In this document: piece after piece, positions 12,270 through 22,523 of the stretch
Numbering within the stretch: the first letter of the stretch is position 1
Layout: every line of letters begins with the position of its first letter
Assembly (NCBI GenBank): GCA_030280995.1
Contig: JASXTE010000005.1
Span: forward strand, 18,887,501 to 18,951,500
DNA from: Hemileia vastatrix
Taxonomy: Eukaryota; Basidiomycota; Pucciniomycetes; Pucciniales; Zaghouaniaceae
Length of the DNA: 64,000 nt
Direction: 5' to 3'
Program-made: the position numbers and the translations under genes
Notes under the pieces: model-generated
Databases searched by the model: none
Told to the model about the DNA's origin: nothing
What the model saw: the letters and a program-made list of their open reading frames with translations, nothing else

Positions 12270-12690
12270 TGACGATCTCCCACCCCTGGATTTTTTTGAA
12301 GTAAGGGGTGGGTATCACAAAAATTCTTTCATGTCATGAATCTTTAAAGTCTTATATTAAAATTTGGCTTTACTACCTCCTGCATTTTACTGGTATCCCA
12401 AATATTCTTACATGTCAAGAATTTCACAAGTCTTATAAGAAATTTTGGCAAAACCCCCCATGAATTTTATTGAAGTAAGGGATGGGTATCACCAAAAAAT
12501 TTTCACCAAAATATTTACAAGTCAAAAAAATTCTATATCTGTTTTAAAAAATTGGCAATACTCTCCCCTGCATTTTATTGAAGCAAGGGGTGGGTATCAC
12601 CAAAATTTTTCTAAGTCATCAATTTCACATGTCAGATTTGAAAATTTGGCAATACCCCCCCCTGCATTTTATTGAAGTAAGGGTTTGAAG
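12270..12690 (+). repeat. Minisatellite between the convergent H1 genes
   Basis: About five imperfect units of roughly 90 bp: AATTTGGCAATA, a C-run, TGCATTTTATTGAAGTAAGG, GGTGGGTATCACCAAAA, then AAGTCA and TTTCACA. Located just past the Myb-like stop, where plus and minus transcripts would converge. Two units survive in H3. It may act in transcript ending, but that is a guess. Confidence 0.75.
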
Positions 12691-13032
12691 TCATCTAAAT
12701 TTAATATAATTACATAAATTATTAAATAAATATCTAATATATATCAATTTCCCTAGTTTAAAGTAATGACAATTCCTCAAGCCAAAATGCAGACCAAGTC
12801 TAGAAACAAAAGTTTGGGACTTTCTACAGGTATAGGCAAGAGGAACCTCACAAATCAAACAAATAAATGTTATCATGATTACCTGTTATACAACCAAAGG
12901 TTGTTGGCTCATCACATTACTTGAGAAAATTGATATATAAAAATATTTATTAAAAATTTATGAAAAAATATAAAATTTTCGATGACAACTCTAATCCCCA
13001 TACTTTTTGGATCTAGATAAAGTTTTTTTAAA

Positions 13033-13623
13033 TCAAAAAACTTTACCTTCTTTCTTTACCTTATTGATTCTTTGTATCAACTTATTACTGATTTGAAATG
13101 AGCAACCAAAATGTGTGAAATCTTGACAGGATTCCAAACCAGGAGGAGCTTTGGTCGTTTGATGATTATCCTTAGATGAATTCCAAATAGTTTCGATGAT
13201 ACCATTTCCCAAACCAAAATCAATGATGCACTGGTGGTCTGGAAAATATAAACCATGTCCTTTGATTTTAGCTGGAGATGGTATTGGGTGGCTAGTTATC
13301 AGATTGATATATGTGAATATACCAAAAGTAAGAAAATTGGCATCATTCCTATCGATATGAATCCTATTGTGGAATACAGAATGAGTGATAATAACATTAG
13401 AAAATAAAAGATATTTGTGGCTGATATCATCCCATTCGGAGTCACACCAATTTGGTATTCCAACTTTGGTTTCAAGTTCATGATTTTCTTCAAATGCTTT
13501 ATTACAGAGCTTTTTGAGTTGAAAAGCAAGAAAAGAGTTAAAGGAAGGTAGAGTGTCCCATAAGCAAAAATCTTCATCTTTTTGAGCTTTAATGATATTC
13601 TTGACCACCAAATATATGCCTAT
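13033..13623 (-). CDS. Tet-like 2OG-Fe(II) oxygenase encoded by Harbinger H1
   Basis: Open minus-strand exon of about 196 codons ending in TAA at 13033. There is no ATG at its head; the in-frame TAG at 13626-13624 can be the AG of a splice acceptor, so an upstream exon probably exists or is lost. The core has HIDRND (HxD iron ligands, about residue 85 of the frame counted from TTG 13611), LTFGIFTYINL, GLYFPDHQCIIDFG, GIIETIWNSS and NHQTTKAP with the distal His, then HFGCSFQISNKLIQRI. HxD, then YFPD..C.IDF, G(I/V)(I/V)E..W, then H.T is the pattern I recall for the Tet-like 2OG-Fe(II) oxygenase superfamily, abundant in rust fungi. TET/JBP relatives oxidise 5-methylcytosine or thymine; the substrate here is unknown. 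H3 keeps the tail of the same gene in the same place. Catalytic residues look intact. Confidence 0.65.
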   Translation of the reverse strand: MGIYLVVKNIIKAQKDEDFCLWDTLPSFNSFLAFQLKKLCNKAFEENHELETKVGIPNWCDSEWDDISHKYLLFSNVIITHSVFHNRIHIDRNDANFLTFGIFTYINLITSHPIPSPAKIKGHGLYFPDHQCIIDFGLGNGIIETIWNSSKDNHQTTKAPPGLESCQDFTHFGCSFQISNKLIQRINKVKKEGKVF

Positions 13624-13712
13624 CTAATTGAAATGCCTAGATAATAATCATATAAGAGTTTCAGAATCCTTATCCTCTAAATATGCAATATAAAAATGTG
13701 AAATAAGACAAG

Positions 13713-14038
13713 TGAAATTTGGAAAAAAGGCTCAACTTCAAAGGTCAAAATCTCAGAAACCACTGAACCTAATTCAAACCTGTTTGTGGGAAATGAAAGA
13801 TATGCTTTAGTAGAATCTTCAGTTAAAGGACATGTGATTTAAATAAACCTAACCCTAATTTGTTACATAAAAAATGAAATAAAAGTTTAAATTGGGAAAA
13901 AAAAGGCTCAACTTTAACAGTCAATATCTCAGCAACCACTGAATCAAATTCAAATCTGTTTGTAGGAAATGTAAGGTAGCCTTCAGGAGAATCTTCAGTA
14001 AAAAGAAAATTAGATTTGAATAAACCTAACCCTAATTC
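13713..14038 (+). repeat. Tandem duplication of about 150 bp in the H1 spacer
   Basis: Two copies (13713-13860 and 13886-14038) sharing AAAAAGGCTCAACTT, CTCAG(A/C)AACCACTGAA, AATTCAAA(C/T)CTGTTTGT and, near their ends, AATAAACCTAACCCTAATT. No open frame. 14060-14860 is a purine-rich and AT-rich spacer with a possible minus-strand gene tail but no recognisable product. Confidence 0.7.
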
Positions 14039-14861
14039 CGAGTCTGATTTTCAAAATTTTACAAAAACTTGAAAAGTGGTAATGAAGATGAGATCAAAAG
14101 GAGTTTTATAAGTTCACTGTTATCCAGATAAGAGTCATACATATATTTAAGTATGAAATTTTCATAAAAGGAATGAGATATCATATAGGCATGAAAAAAA
14201 GGAGATGAAACTTACCTTGATTGAAAAGTAGGAAAAATAGAGTGAGAAAAATTGATGTTGGAATTGTGGGGAAATTGAATATGGAGTAAGTGAAATGCAT
14301 AAAGAATGTGCAATGTATGTGTTTCAATGAAATGGAGCCAAAAAAAAGTGAAATGAGGGAAAGGGGGGATAATGACAATGTCAAGGAGGGATGAAGAGTA
14401 GGGTGATGGAGCTAAAAAAGAAAGTAGAGAGGGAGAGAAAAAAAAGGTTAATTATACCACTGAAATCCAAAATAACCACTTACAAAAAAAATTTAGATAA
14501 AAAAAATAAAATAAACAGAAAAAAACAAAAAAAATTATAATTAGTAATCAAAAAATTCAAAAAAAAGAATAAAATGACTTACCTGGAGAGATGAGATGAC
14601 AAAATGAATGAAACCAAATTGTTTGAGGGATGTTGGAGGAGAATAGGAAAAGGATATGAGGGATGAATGAAAAAAAAATCACTGACAAAATATGCAATTT
14701 CATGTTGAGCTGGTGAAAGAAAACCAATGAGCCATCCAAAAAAAAGATATTCACCGTAAATTCAAAAAAAAATGAATATGCAACAAACAAAAATACAAAA
14801 CCAAGTGAATAAAGTACACAAAGAGGACATTTGGAAAGTATGAAAACATAAAAATTAAAAA

Positions 14862-16125
14862 TTAAAAGCGTTGCAAAGTGAAATGTTGGAGAGTAATTGG
14901 CATTATAATGGAGCATATGCCAGTTGATTGAATGATTTGTGAATCAAGGGGGGGGAGTGCCGGTGGTGGTTCAGGATCCTCTTCTTCATAAAGATCATTC
15001 CACCTATCCTTTAAATCAGCTAGAATATTGTGGAGTATTACGCAAGTCAAGATCCAATGATTTGCAGTTTTGATCTCCAATTTTTTTTGAAATTGGATTA
15101 TGAGCTCCTGAAGACTAGAAAATTGTCCTTTTAAAATACCTATAGCATGTTCAATTTGTACTCTTGATTGTGCAAGGTGATAATTAAAGGCAGTTTTGGG
15201 GTCATTTTCTGAAGTTGCACCACGGAAAGCAGGTATAATGTACTTTCCACTTGCATATGCTGAGTCTGCAAGGAGGTACTGAGATTCGTCAAAGTATGAG
15301 TCAGGGGATTGAGAAATCCTTATTCTTTGGAAGACGGAAGAGTCATGACATGATCCAGGGCAGCCACTGTGAAAAGCAATAAATTTTTTATTGACATCAC
15401 ATACAAGTTGAACGGCGATAGAGTATCTAGAAAGAAGATAAAAAGTTAGATTGTAAAAGATGAGAACTTGGAGAAGATTTGGAAGAAACCTTTTTTTTGC
15501 GATCAAAATAATGGTTGCCATCATGAGCAGGCTTTTGACTCAAAGGTATAGTTGTGCCATCAACAAATCCTACACAGCCAGGGAAACCTTCAGCTTGCAT
15601 TACTTGAGAGGATTCAAGTCGCTGTTCTGGAGTTGGCCAAGCAAGAGTTTGAGACTTGAGGGAAAGGATAGCAATCATACAGTTCTTGGTGTATAATATC
15701 ATGGTACCATATCCTATGTTAAAGAGATTATCTAAACATCTTACAGCAGCACCATTTCCATTTGAGCCAAAGCAACATAGAGCAACAGCAAGTTGGATGG
15801 CAGGATTACGCTGTTTGTTATGAGAATTGTTATGGAAGATAGGATGTTCAGAAATGAGTTGATAAATTTTGAAGAAAGAATCGGAAGAAGTTCTAAAAAG
15901 TTGGGTGAAGTTTAAATGAGGAATGTTGAGAATGGAGGCCAGATCATATCGGGGATCATGATAAGGATTTGTCCCCCTGGTGATGATGTAACGCTTTTTG
16001 GAAAGTAAAAACATATAAGCTAAAGCATCTTCCAAATCAGAGTCAGATTTATAGTAGAGAACTAAAAGTAAAGTGATGGCATTAATAGTGGAGTGAAGTA
16101 GCCGTCTAGTAGAGAGGTGTTTCAT
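14862..16125 (-). CDS. PIF/Harbinger DDE transposase (HARBI1-like)
   Basis: First ATG at 16125. Exon 1 (16125-15490) holds the N-terminal helical region and FVDGTTIPLSQKPAHDGNHY with the first catalytic Asp, ending FDRKKK. Intron 15489-15427 has GTTTCT, branch CTAAC and TTTCTAG. Exon 2 (15426-14862) has YSIAVQLVCDVNKKF, HSGCPGSCHDSSVFQRI, LLADSAYASGKY with the second Asp, and RVQIEHAIGILKGQFSSL with the Glu. These are the DDE_4/HARBI1 landmarks; the enzyme would cut and paste the element at A/T-rich 3-bp sites. Joining at the visible splice sites is out of frame by one base: A8 before the donor (15491-15498) would need to be A7. The copy is therefore probably frameshifted unless another donor is used. 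The extreme C-terminus after the acidic/proline-rich stretch is uncertain. Confidence 0.82.
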
Positions 16126-16387
16126 TGTTGCTGGTGGAAGGGTTATGTGATGAGGGAAGTGGGAATTCACCGCCAAATGTGCAGTTAGGGTGTGTAGATA
16201 GAAAAAAAACTTAAGTGTTCGCCACCAAAATTAAGTAGCATAGAGTGAGGAAAGACTTAAGGATGGCATCAGCAATTATGAATCATGTGACTTTCTTGCA
16301 AATCCATCATGGATGAGATGAGTTTGGGATCAGGAATTAGGAATGGAAATTGGGGTATAAGAGGCAGGATAATGCATTATCGTGGAG

Positions 16388-16423
16388 TTCTTATCCACTA
16401 GCCCTGGGGCTAGTGGATAAGAA
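16388..16423. repeat. 36-bp perfect palindrome near the H1 right end
   Basis: Arms TTCTTATCCACTAGCCC and its exact reverse complement, separated by TG. It lies about 85 bp inside the right terminal repeat. It can form a 17-bp hairpin; no equivalent is seen at the left end or in the H3 end. Confidence 0.9.
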
Positions 16424-17589
16424 TCTTCCGCAATTAATAATGTCTGATCCCGGGAAAAAAAATTCCTGATCCCTAATTGCAGATCCCTGAACATTGATAC
16501 CCCCTAATGTAGGTTTAACACTCTAAATAGCCAATATGCATAATTATTCCCCTTATTTTTTGGTAATATGCAGGTATTCAATGGATTCACCATGCCTACA
16601 CAAGAATACACTCCTTTTACATATACATACATCCAGTTTTGACAGCTTAATCTGCTTCTTTCAATGAGTTTTTACAGATTTATGGGTTGGGATATGATCA
16701 CTAAGTCAATGTGGAGGCTTAAGAAAATTAATGGGATCTTTGAATTTTATTTTTCTCCTTTATATCTCTTGGGGTTCCTTTTATTCTCTTTGGATGAGTT
16801 ATTTTACTTGTTTCCTTTATGGTATCCACTTTTATCCGTTTTTTCTATTTATGGCACAGTTGTATGATATGATTAATTATGATGGAGGACTCAATCTGGA
16901 GGTCTGGGTGATGAAACTTCTTGAAGTGAAGGCCATGGGTAGGTGATGAGTCCTCACGTTGCTTTAATTGCCAGGGATAGCAGTGGAATCATTTGGACTA
17001 AGTGTCTGAGCACTACAGTAGATTTTGGTATGAGTAAAGGGGGATTTGGCTGGTTATTGTACACCACTTACTTACTACTCATCAATGAAAAAATTGAAAA
17101 CAATTATTATTATATATAAATATATTTTAAAGCCCTTATACATTGATTTTATCTTTATACTAGCTATAACTATATTTTATTAGTATATTTTCTGCCACTA
17201 GCACACATAAATTCAAATATTATGAGTAAACAATTAGGTATAACAGTATTATTAGTCTTTCCCAGAGTTTTAATCCATAAATAATTTATTATTAAGTATT
17301 TGGAACATTAATATTTACTATTAAATCATACTTGTTAACTAGCATACACTGAAAGAAAAAGGATAAAGATTGAAATTACAACCTCCTATTAGATCAGATG
17401 AAACTCAAGTATCAAATTGAAGATGATTCCAAAAATATGGTTTTCATGATAGAATGTGTTAAAGCTAATAAATCTATTGAAAAAATTGAATTCTTAATCA
17501 AAATGTTTGATTTATTGCTCATTTTTTTTCTTGTATCATTTTTAAAAAATTTTTTGAACATAAAAGTATTTCATAACTTCCTGTCACCG

Positions 17590-19020
17590 CAAAAAATAAA
17601 GTGGCACCTGATAGCAGGTGCCTATCCCTACACAGGGGAAAAAATGGTGAACCAGATGTCTGGTTTGGTTTTGTAACCCAATTCCATACCAAGGTGCATT
17701 TCAGGGAAATACCATGGAATGACCTGGGTTGAGACCAGAACATGACCATAGTCATGACTTTTTTCATGTTCCCTTTTTTTGTTTATCTGTTGTTATCATC
17801 CCTCTGGTTTTCTACTTCTAAACCCCATACATTCCTCCTCCTCCACCTCATTTTTTGTGAAAATTTTCTTGTTGTACTTTTTACTCCTTTCCTATGTATT
17901 TTATTTGATACCCTCTTCTGGTGGTTTAGTTTACTTTTTTTTATTATAAATATGTGTTTTTAGTTCTACTTTCACTTGCTACATTTTCCCTCCACACATC
18001 TAATTTCTGTAAGTAATGATACATGCTTTCAAATATATTCTCATTTCTCTCTTGCACATTTTTCATGCCCATCTCATGCCTTTTCCCTCCTCCACTCCTT
18101 ACTGCACATGAACCTCCAGCTCATATCTGTTTTCTCTCCTCCTCTTCCTTAGCCTGTTGCTCCCCTCTTTTCCCCCTTCTGCCTGTTTCCCTTCTCTCTT
18201 CCTCCCCTCCAAATCCTCCCTCTTCCATCCCCCTCCCCTCTACTCCCCATCCTCTCATTTCTATCTCCTATCCTCCCAATTCTCTCACTTCAGTCCCCCT
18301 CCCCTTCCCCATACTCTATCTTTCATCCCTCTCCACTCCCCATCCTCTTGCTTCCATATCTCTCCTCCCTCCCCAATCCTCTCGCTTTTATCACCCTCCC
18401 CTCCAAATAATTTTTCTTATTTTCTCTCCCCATCTCTCCCCATACTCTTTATTCACTTACCTCCCCTCCCCTCCCTTCTCCTTCCCATATCCTTTTCTTC
18501 CTACTTCCTAAACTTGTTTTTCAGCTCACAAACCTTAAAAGTGAAAAAAAGTAAGTAAGTGATAACCAAAAAAAAAAACTAACTTGTTGAATTATAGCTA
18601 AATAAAAAAGCTAAAATTACCCAAAATTAATATCAATAACTAATCAAAATACTTATACCTGAGAAAAAACAAACTAACAATAACAAAATTGAACCAAAAG
18701 TATAATAACTAATTTAATTTAAAACTAAAGAAATATTAAATAATATAAACTAATTTTAAGAAAATTATGTTTAAGACTTTAAATGACTCAGAGATTACTT
18801 GCTCTATTAGCCACAACAAAAAAACACCTGGAACCTGCTAGCAGGTGCCAATCCTTCAATCCATTTGTGACACAAGAATAACTCAGATTTGATGCCAAGA
18901 AATCTAGCATGCTCAGTTTTCAGTTTGCACTCTTTCCACAAGAATTTCAGGTGAGCTAGAACTGAATCAAATCAAAGATTGGGATTGTCACCTGCAATCA
19001 GGTGCCCACTTTTTTTTTCT
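17590..19020. mobile_element. Non-autonomous TIR element with palindromic subterminal repeats
   Basis: The left end CACCGCAAAAAATAAAGTGG is followed by GGCACCTGATAGCAGGTGCC; the right end, reversed, reads CACCAGAAAAAAAAAGTGG then GCACCTGATTGCAGGTG. A further inward copy (CCTGCTAGCAGGTGCCAATCC) lies at 18835-18855, so 18821-19018 is itself an inverted pair. No transposase. The interior contains a polypyrimidine minisatellite. No certain target duplication, so the superfamily is open (MULE- or hAT-like non-autonomous element are options). Confidence 0.5.
18050..18510 (+). repeat. Polypyrimidine minisatellite
   Basis: Strong C/T strand bias, with degenerate units of about 45-55 bp such as CCCCTCCCCAATCCTCTCGC and CTCCCCATCCTCTTGCTTCC. 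Long Ser/Pro/Leu-rich open frames here come from the low-complexity bias and are not annotated as genes. Confidence 0.85.
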
Positions 19021-20685
19021 GGTGAGCTAACTCATCAGTACACCAATGAGATGGTCAGTTAAAATATAGTCAAACAAAATCAATTAAATTCAATAAAATC
19101 AAACTGATTAATTTATTGCTGAAAAATAATGGAATATCACAATTCTATTAGTAATAATCACTTCCAAGTTAAAAAAATTAATTATACAGTAGCTATGCAT
19201 AGAGACAAAATATCCCTAATAAACAAATAGATAGGCTAATCTAGGAAGTATCATGGTCAAAAAAAATAAAAAAATTCAAAATAGTTAGCTTGATTCCAAA
19301 TTATCAATTAGTGAAATCCAATCAATATTTTTGTTTTTTCCATGTTTTTTTTTGCTTCTCTTTTTTTCATTTTCATTTTCATTTCATTTTCATTTATTTA
19401 TTTATTTTTGGAATGAGAATTCCCTTTCCTTAAACTCTTTATTTTAATTTCTTATGTCTTATTTATGAGATTTATGAAATTTATTAGTAAATTGAAATTA
19501 TTATCTCATACAAAAGTCAGAGGGCTTATTTTTTGGATACTAATTTTGTTTACATATTTCTGAAAATGGAATTGGCAGTTAACCTGAGACTTTTTGTTGC
19601 CTTTCTCATAGAAAAGAAAAAATTGAACTAGCATAACACCAAAAAATCACAAAATAAAGTTTAAATAAATTCAAAATTATTGAAAATAAAAATATACAAT
19701 CATAGATTGTTTTATATTTTAACAAAAAAAATTTTTTTTAATGGAAACCCACACAAATGAAATCATTAATTATTGTGAAGGTTGCCAAAAATTGAAAAAA
19801 ATGTAGTGGAATTAAAATAATATATTATACTTAAATTAATTATCCTTTTTGATCTAAATTTGCATGTAAAGAAATGTATATTTCTTGTAAATTTGTAAAA
19901 ATAAATTTATGTTGATTAGTTCAAGTACTGGAAAGGATTATTAAAAGTTTGAATCTTATATTTATTAATGGAAGAATAAAAATAATCTTCACAAAATATT
20001 ATCTCAAGATTTAAATCAGGCAAGAATGCATGAAATTAACTTTCCAAGAAAATTTTCTATAGTCAGATTTTGAGAAATGATACACTCTTTACCCAACATC
20101 TGAGTTTAATTAGTATAATATTTTGCACTATTTAATATGATGAGTACAATGCACTGCAAAAAATTATTTTGTTGTAGGGCATAACAATGGTACAAAAATT
20201 ACACAACTTTTGCGTTATTGATGTTCCATATGGAAAAAAAATATGTCATAGTAATACTCCAAACAATATTTTCAGCAGAATTTTAAGAAACTCCACTAAA
20301 TTGAACCCCACTCACAAAAATTTGAACACAAGTTGAGCCAGTGATGATGAAAATGATAATTAAGGGTGAAACTTTAATGAAATCGGTCTGAGGAAAAACC
20401 AAACCTCATTTGAAGCTAAGTTAGTAAAAAAAATGATGTGATTTTTTAGCATCATTAAGTGCTTAGAAGCTTCTCAGTAAAATCTTGCTCACCCTGAGTC
20501 AAAAATTAGTCACTTTTTGATGACCACTCAGTTGATAAGAACAGAGGAAATTCTTCTGTGGTTCTAATTGTGACTAGGACTGGGGCTGATAAAGTTACTT
20601 TCAAAATAATTCCAGTAAAAAAAAATAGACAATAGGTCAAGTTATTTAACAGGTTTTCCAATGCAGTGAATCAGAATATGAATGT
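19021..20685. other. AT-rich interval, nothing recognised
   Basis: No open frame with protein character, no RNA gene and no clear repeat ends. Contains T/TTTCA-rich simple sequence at 19340-19410. Probably old, decayed transposon sequence. Confidence 0.5.
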
Positions 20686-22399
20686 TTAGGTTGTGTCCCC
20701 ATTGCAAATTTAACCTATTGTTTGCACTTTGTTCCATTCAAAACTGAAAAAACCAGAAAAAATACACCACAAAATGTTGAATTTCATTTAATTTTAAAAA
20801 TATCTTTATGAATGCAATCTTTGAATTCCACTTCCACTTATTGATGGTCCATTGATCTTATGACTCTGCACAATCAAATTCATAATTATTTTAAAAGTTT
20901 TCAAAATTATTTTTTAAGATCCTTTTGAGGTTCAACTTGAAGAGTATTATTTTTGGGCCAAGACATGAAGGCTTTAAGGGTTTCATAAGATGGTTTAGGG
21001 AAAAATTTAAACTTAAATCTTCTGATTGTATTAATCTTGTAAAGTTGTGAAATGAAAAATTAAATTAATCTTATTAGCTTAGGGAAAATAAATCTATTTC
21101 TGTGTTAAGTATTGTAAGAGATAGAAGCTCATATAGGTGTGTGTATTAGCTCTTTAATGTGACCATTTCTCAATGTGTAAGGACTTGGGTGATAAACTGC
21201 TAAAATTTGCACCAATTCCTTAGAACTACAGAAAGATTACTCTTCAGAGTTATTTTTTGAAAAATATGACCTTGATTAATTGCTTCCACCATGTCTTAAA
21301 AACAAAAAGAAAGGCACTTTCTATATCTAATTACATCACAATTAGTTCAGAAATATTATTTTTTACTAAGAGCAAAGACACACTGACACCTAGTTTTTAT
21401 TTAAAGCTGCTATATGTGTAAGTAAGTGAAGACATAATCCAAAGATTAGTTAAAAAAAATAAGAAAGGAAATAAAGAAAAATATTATTGGGGGACTCCTT
21501 TTGGTCTATATAATTTTTGGTGGCAATTTACAGTATTGGACAATGGATTTGGAATTCTCAAGTCAAGTACATATAATTTATCTTATGATTTTACTTTTAC
21601 TCAATAGAAGAAGTAAGAATATAAGTATTATTATAATTTATAATTTAGAATCACAATAATGTAGATACTAAAAGACAAATAATAGTAGTGATTTACTTTA
21701 AAGTGGTTTAATAAAATAGTTAAGTTAAGGAATCAAACAGCAAATAAGAGGAGGCTCTTTATAAAGAAAAAGGAGAGAGAAAATACATGGAGTTAACAAG
21801 TATCAATAAGGGAGTGTGAGAGAGAATTATTACAAAAATAAGAATGTGCAAGTAAAAAACGTGTGCTAAAATGATGCTTCAATAAAAGATATCACATTAT
21901 TTAATATAGTTTAGAGTTCACTTTAGATATCACACTTAGTCCAAATAAATTTGAATTTTAAAATAGAATTTCAAACATTTAAAATAAAGTAATTTGAATT
22001 TTTTAAGATTTAGTATTAATATTTTTATTTCTCTTTCAACCTGTTATTGAGCATGATGTTAGGGAATAAAAATATAAGGGAAATTATTATTGATTTAAAT
22101 ATTTACTAAATTTGTAATTAGTTAGTGTATTGCAAGTAATAAATAAGTAAATATAATATAATTAATAATAAGAAATAAAAGGTGTGGCTTCATCTCAGTA
22201 AATAATTAATTATTTTACTGGATAAGTCTAGTATTCTGGCTGACAAATATAGATGAGAAGTAGGTGTTTCAAGCTGGAAAAGATGTTTGAAAGTTTGGGG
22301 GTATTAAAAACTACATGGTTTGTTTGCTGTGTTCTTCACAGTTTTGAATGGAATAGAGTGCAAACATCAGGTTTTTTCTTGCAGTGGGAATTCACCTAA
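20686..22399. mobile_element. Small TIR element split by a solo LTR
   Basis: 20686-20746 and 22339-22399 are inverted copies of each other: both contain GTTTGCAC, a T(C/T)TA/TTGTTCCATTC-type segment and ATTCAAAACTG, with outer ends beginning TTAGGT. Without the LTR the element is about 950 bp and has no coding capacity, so it is MITE-like. The target duplication is not clear. Confidence 0.5.
21485..22245 (-). mobile_element. Solo LTR, family A
   Basis: Minus-strand LTR starting TGTCAGCCAGAATAC at 22245 and ending CCCCCAATA at 21485 (the normal terminal ACA has mutated), flanked by perfect AATAT duplications (21480-21484, 22246-22250). It contains the family landmark with GTGCTCAATAACAGG. Confidence 0.85.
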
Positions 22400-22523
22400 T
22401 ATTCTTTAGTTTCATCTGTTTGGTATTCTGATATACTACCTCTAAGAAGAATCATTCTCCCTCCTTAAAACATTATAAGAATTATAGGTGCATGATTCTA
22501 TATTATTCTCTTTATTTGAAATC

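Larger units (their letters stand above)
10430..16505. mobile_element. Nearly complete PIF/Harbinger transposon H1 with three genes
   Basis: Terminal inverted repeats AGGGGGTATAAATGTT (left) and AGGGGGTATCAATGTT (right, reverse complement), flanked by AAT on both sides, the 3-bp target duplication expected of PIF/Harbinger. Gene order: SANT/Myb-like (+, 10796-12143), minisatellite, Tet-like oxygenase (-, 13033-13623), spacer with direct repeats, DDE transposase (-, 14862-16125), then a 36-bp perfect palindrome near the right end. The Myb-like gene has two nonsense codons and the transposase a probable 1-bp insertion, so this copy is probably recently dead. It sits in an F-like LTR inside another Harbinger copy. 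Confidence 0.85.
10118..17348 (+). mobile_element. F-like LTR (G) split by Harbinger H1
   Basis: H2 coding homology breaks at about 10118 and resumes at about 17349. The insert begins TGTCTTCCTAGATATCC and contains CACAGCACTGAGTAA, like the F LTR start (TGTCAGCCTGTATATCC, CCAGGACTGAGTAA), and appears to end AGCATACA. Without H1 it is about 1.15 kb. No clear target duplication was found, so the edges are approximate. 16509-17340 contains short open frames but nothing recognisable. Confidence 0.45.
8128..17512 (+). pseudogene. SANT/Myb-like accessory gene of H2, in three pieces
   Basis: The start codon has become TTG (8128); H1 has ATG in the same place. Exon 1 has KKDDHFILINWLKANTNYDS, then a TAG at 8311 and frameshifts. 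The introns are conserved with H1 (donor GTGAGT near 8782; donor GTAAGT near 9050). The coiled-coil exon is cut at 9231 by a solo LTR, resumes at 10033 (LEEQKFEL), is cut again at about 10117, and ends at 17390-17512 with IECVKANKSIEKIE, matching the H1 C-terminus IDCVKANKSVEEIE. A dead copy, useful mainly for dating the nested insertions. Confidence 0.75.
7843..17580 (+). mobile_element. PIF/Harbinger element H2, split by two insertions
   Basis: The left end AGGGGGTATCAACATTAG follows AAT and is homologous to the H1 left end for several hundred bases. Recognisable H2 pieces are 7843-9231, 10033-10117 and about 17349-17580, together giving most of the SANT/Myb-like gene. They are separated by a solo LTR (9232-10032) and by an F-like LTR (about 10118-17348) that holds H1. 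The right end was not found: homology stops at about 17580, where another repeat begins, so the Tet-like and transposase genes are missing. Confidence 0.7.

Noticed and set aside
14181..14916. Minus-strand Phe/Ser-rich frames in the H1 spacer
   Set aside because: The sequence is a purine-rich plus strand, which gives Phe/Leu/Ser frames on the complement; it looks like spacer rather than exons, though a short transposase tail exon cannot be excluded.
18023..18558. Two long Ser/Pro/Leu-rich frames
   Set aside because: They are by-products of the polypyrimidine minisatellite; several frames are open at once and there is no start context or domain.
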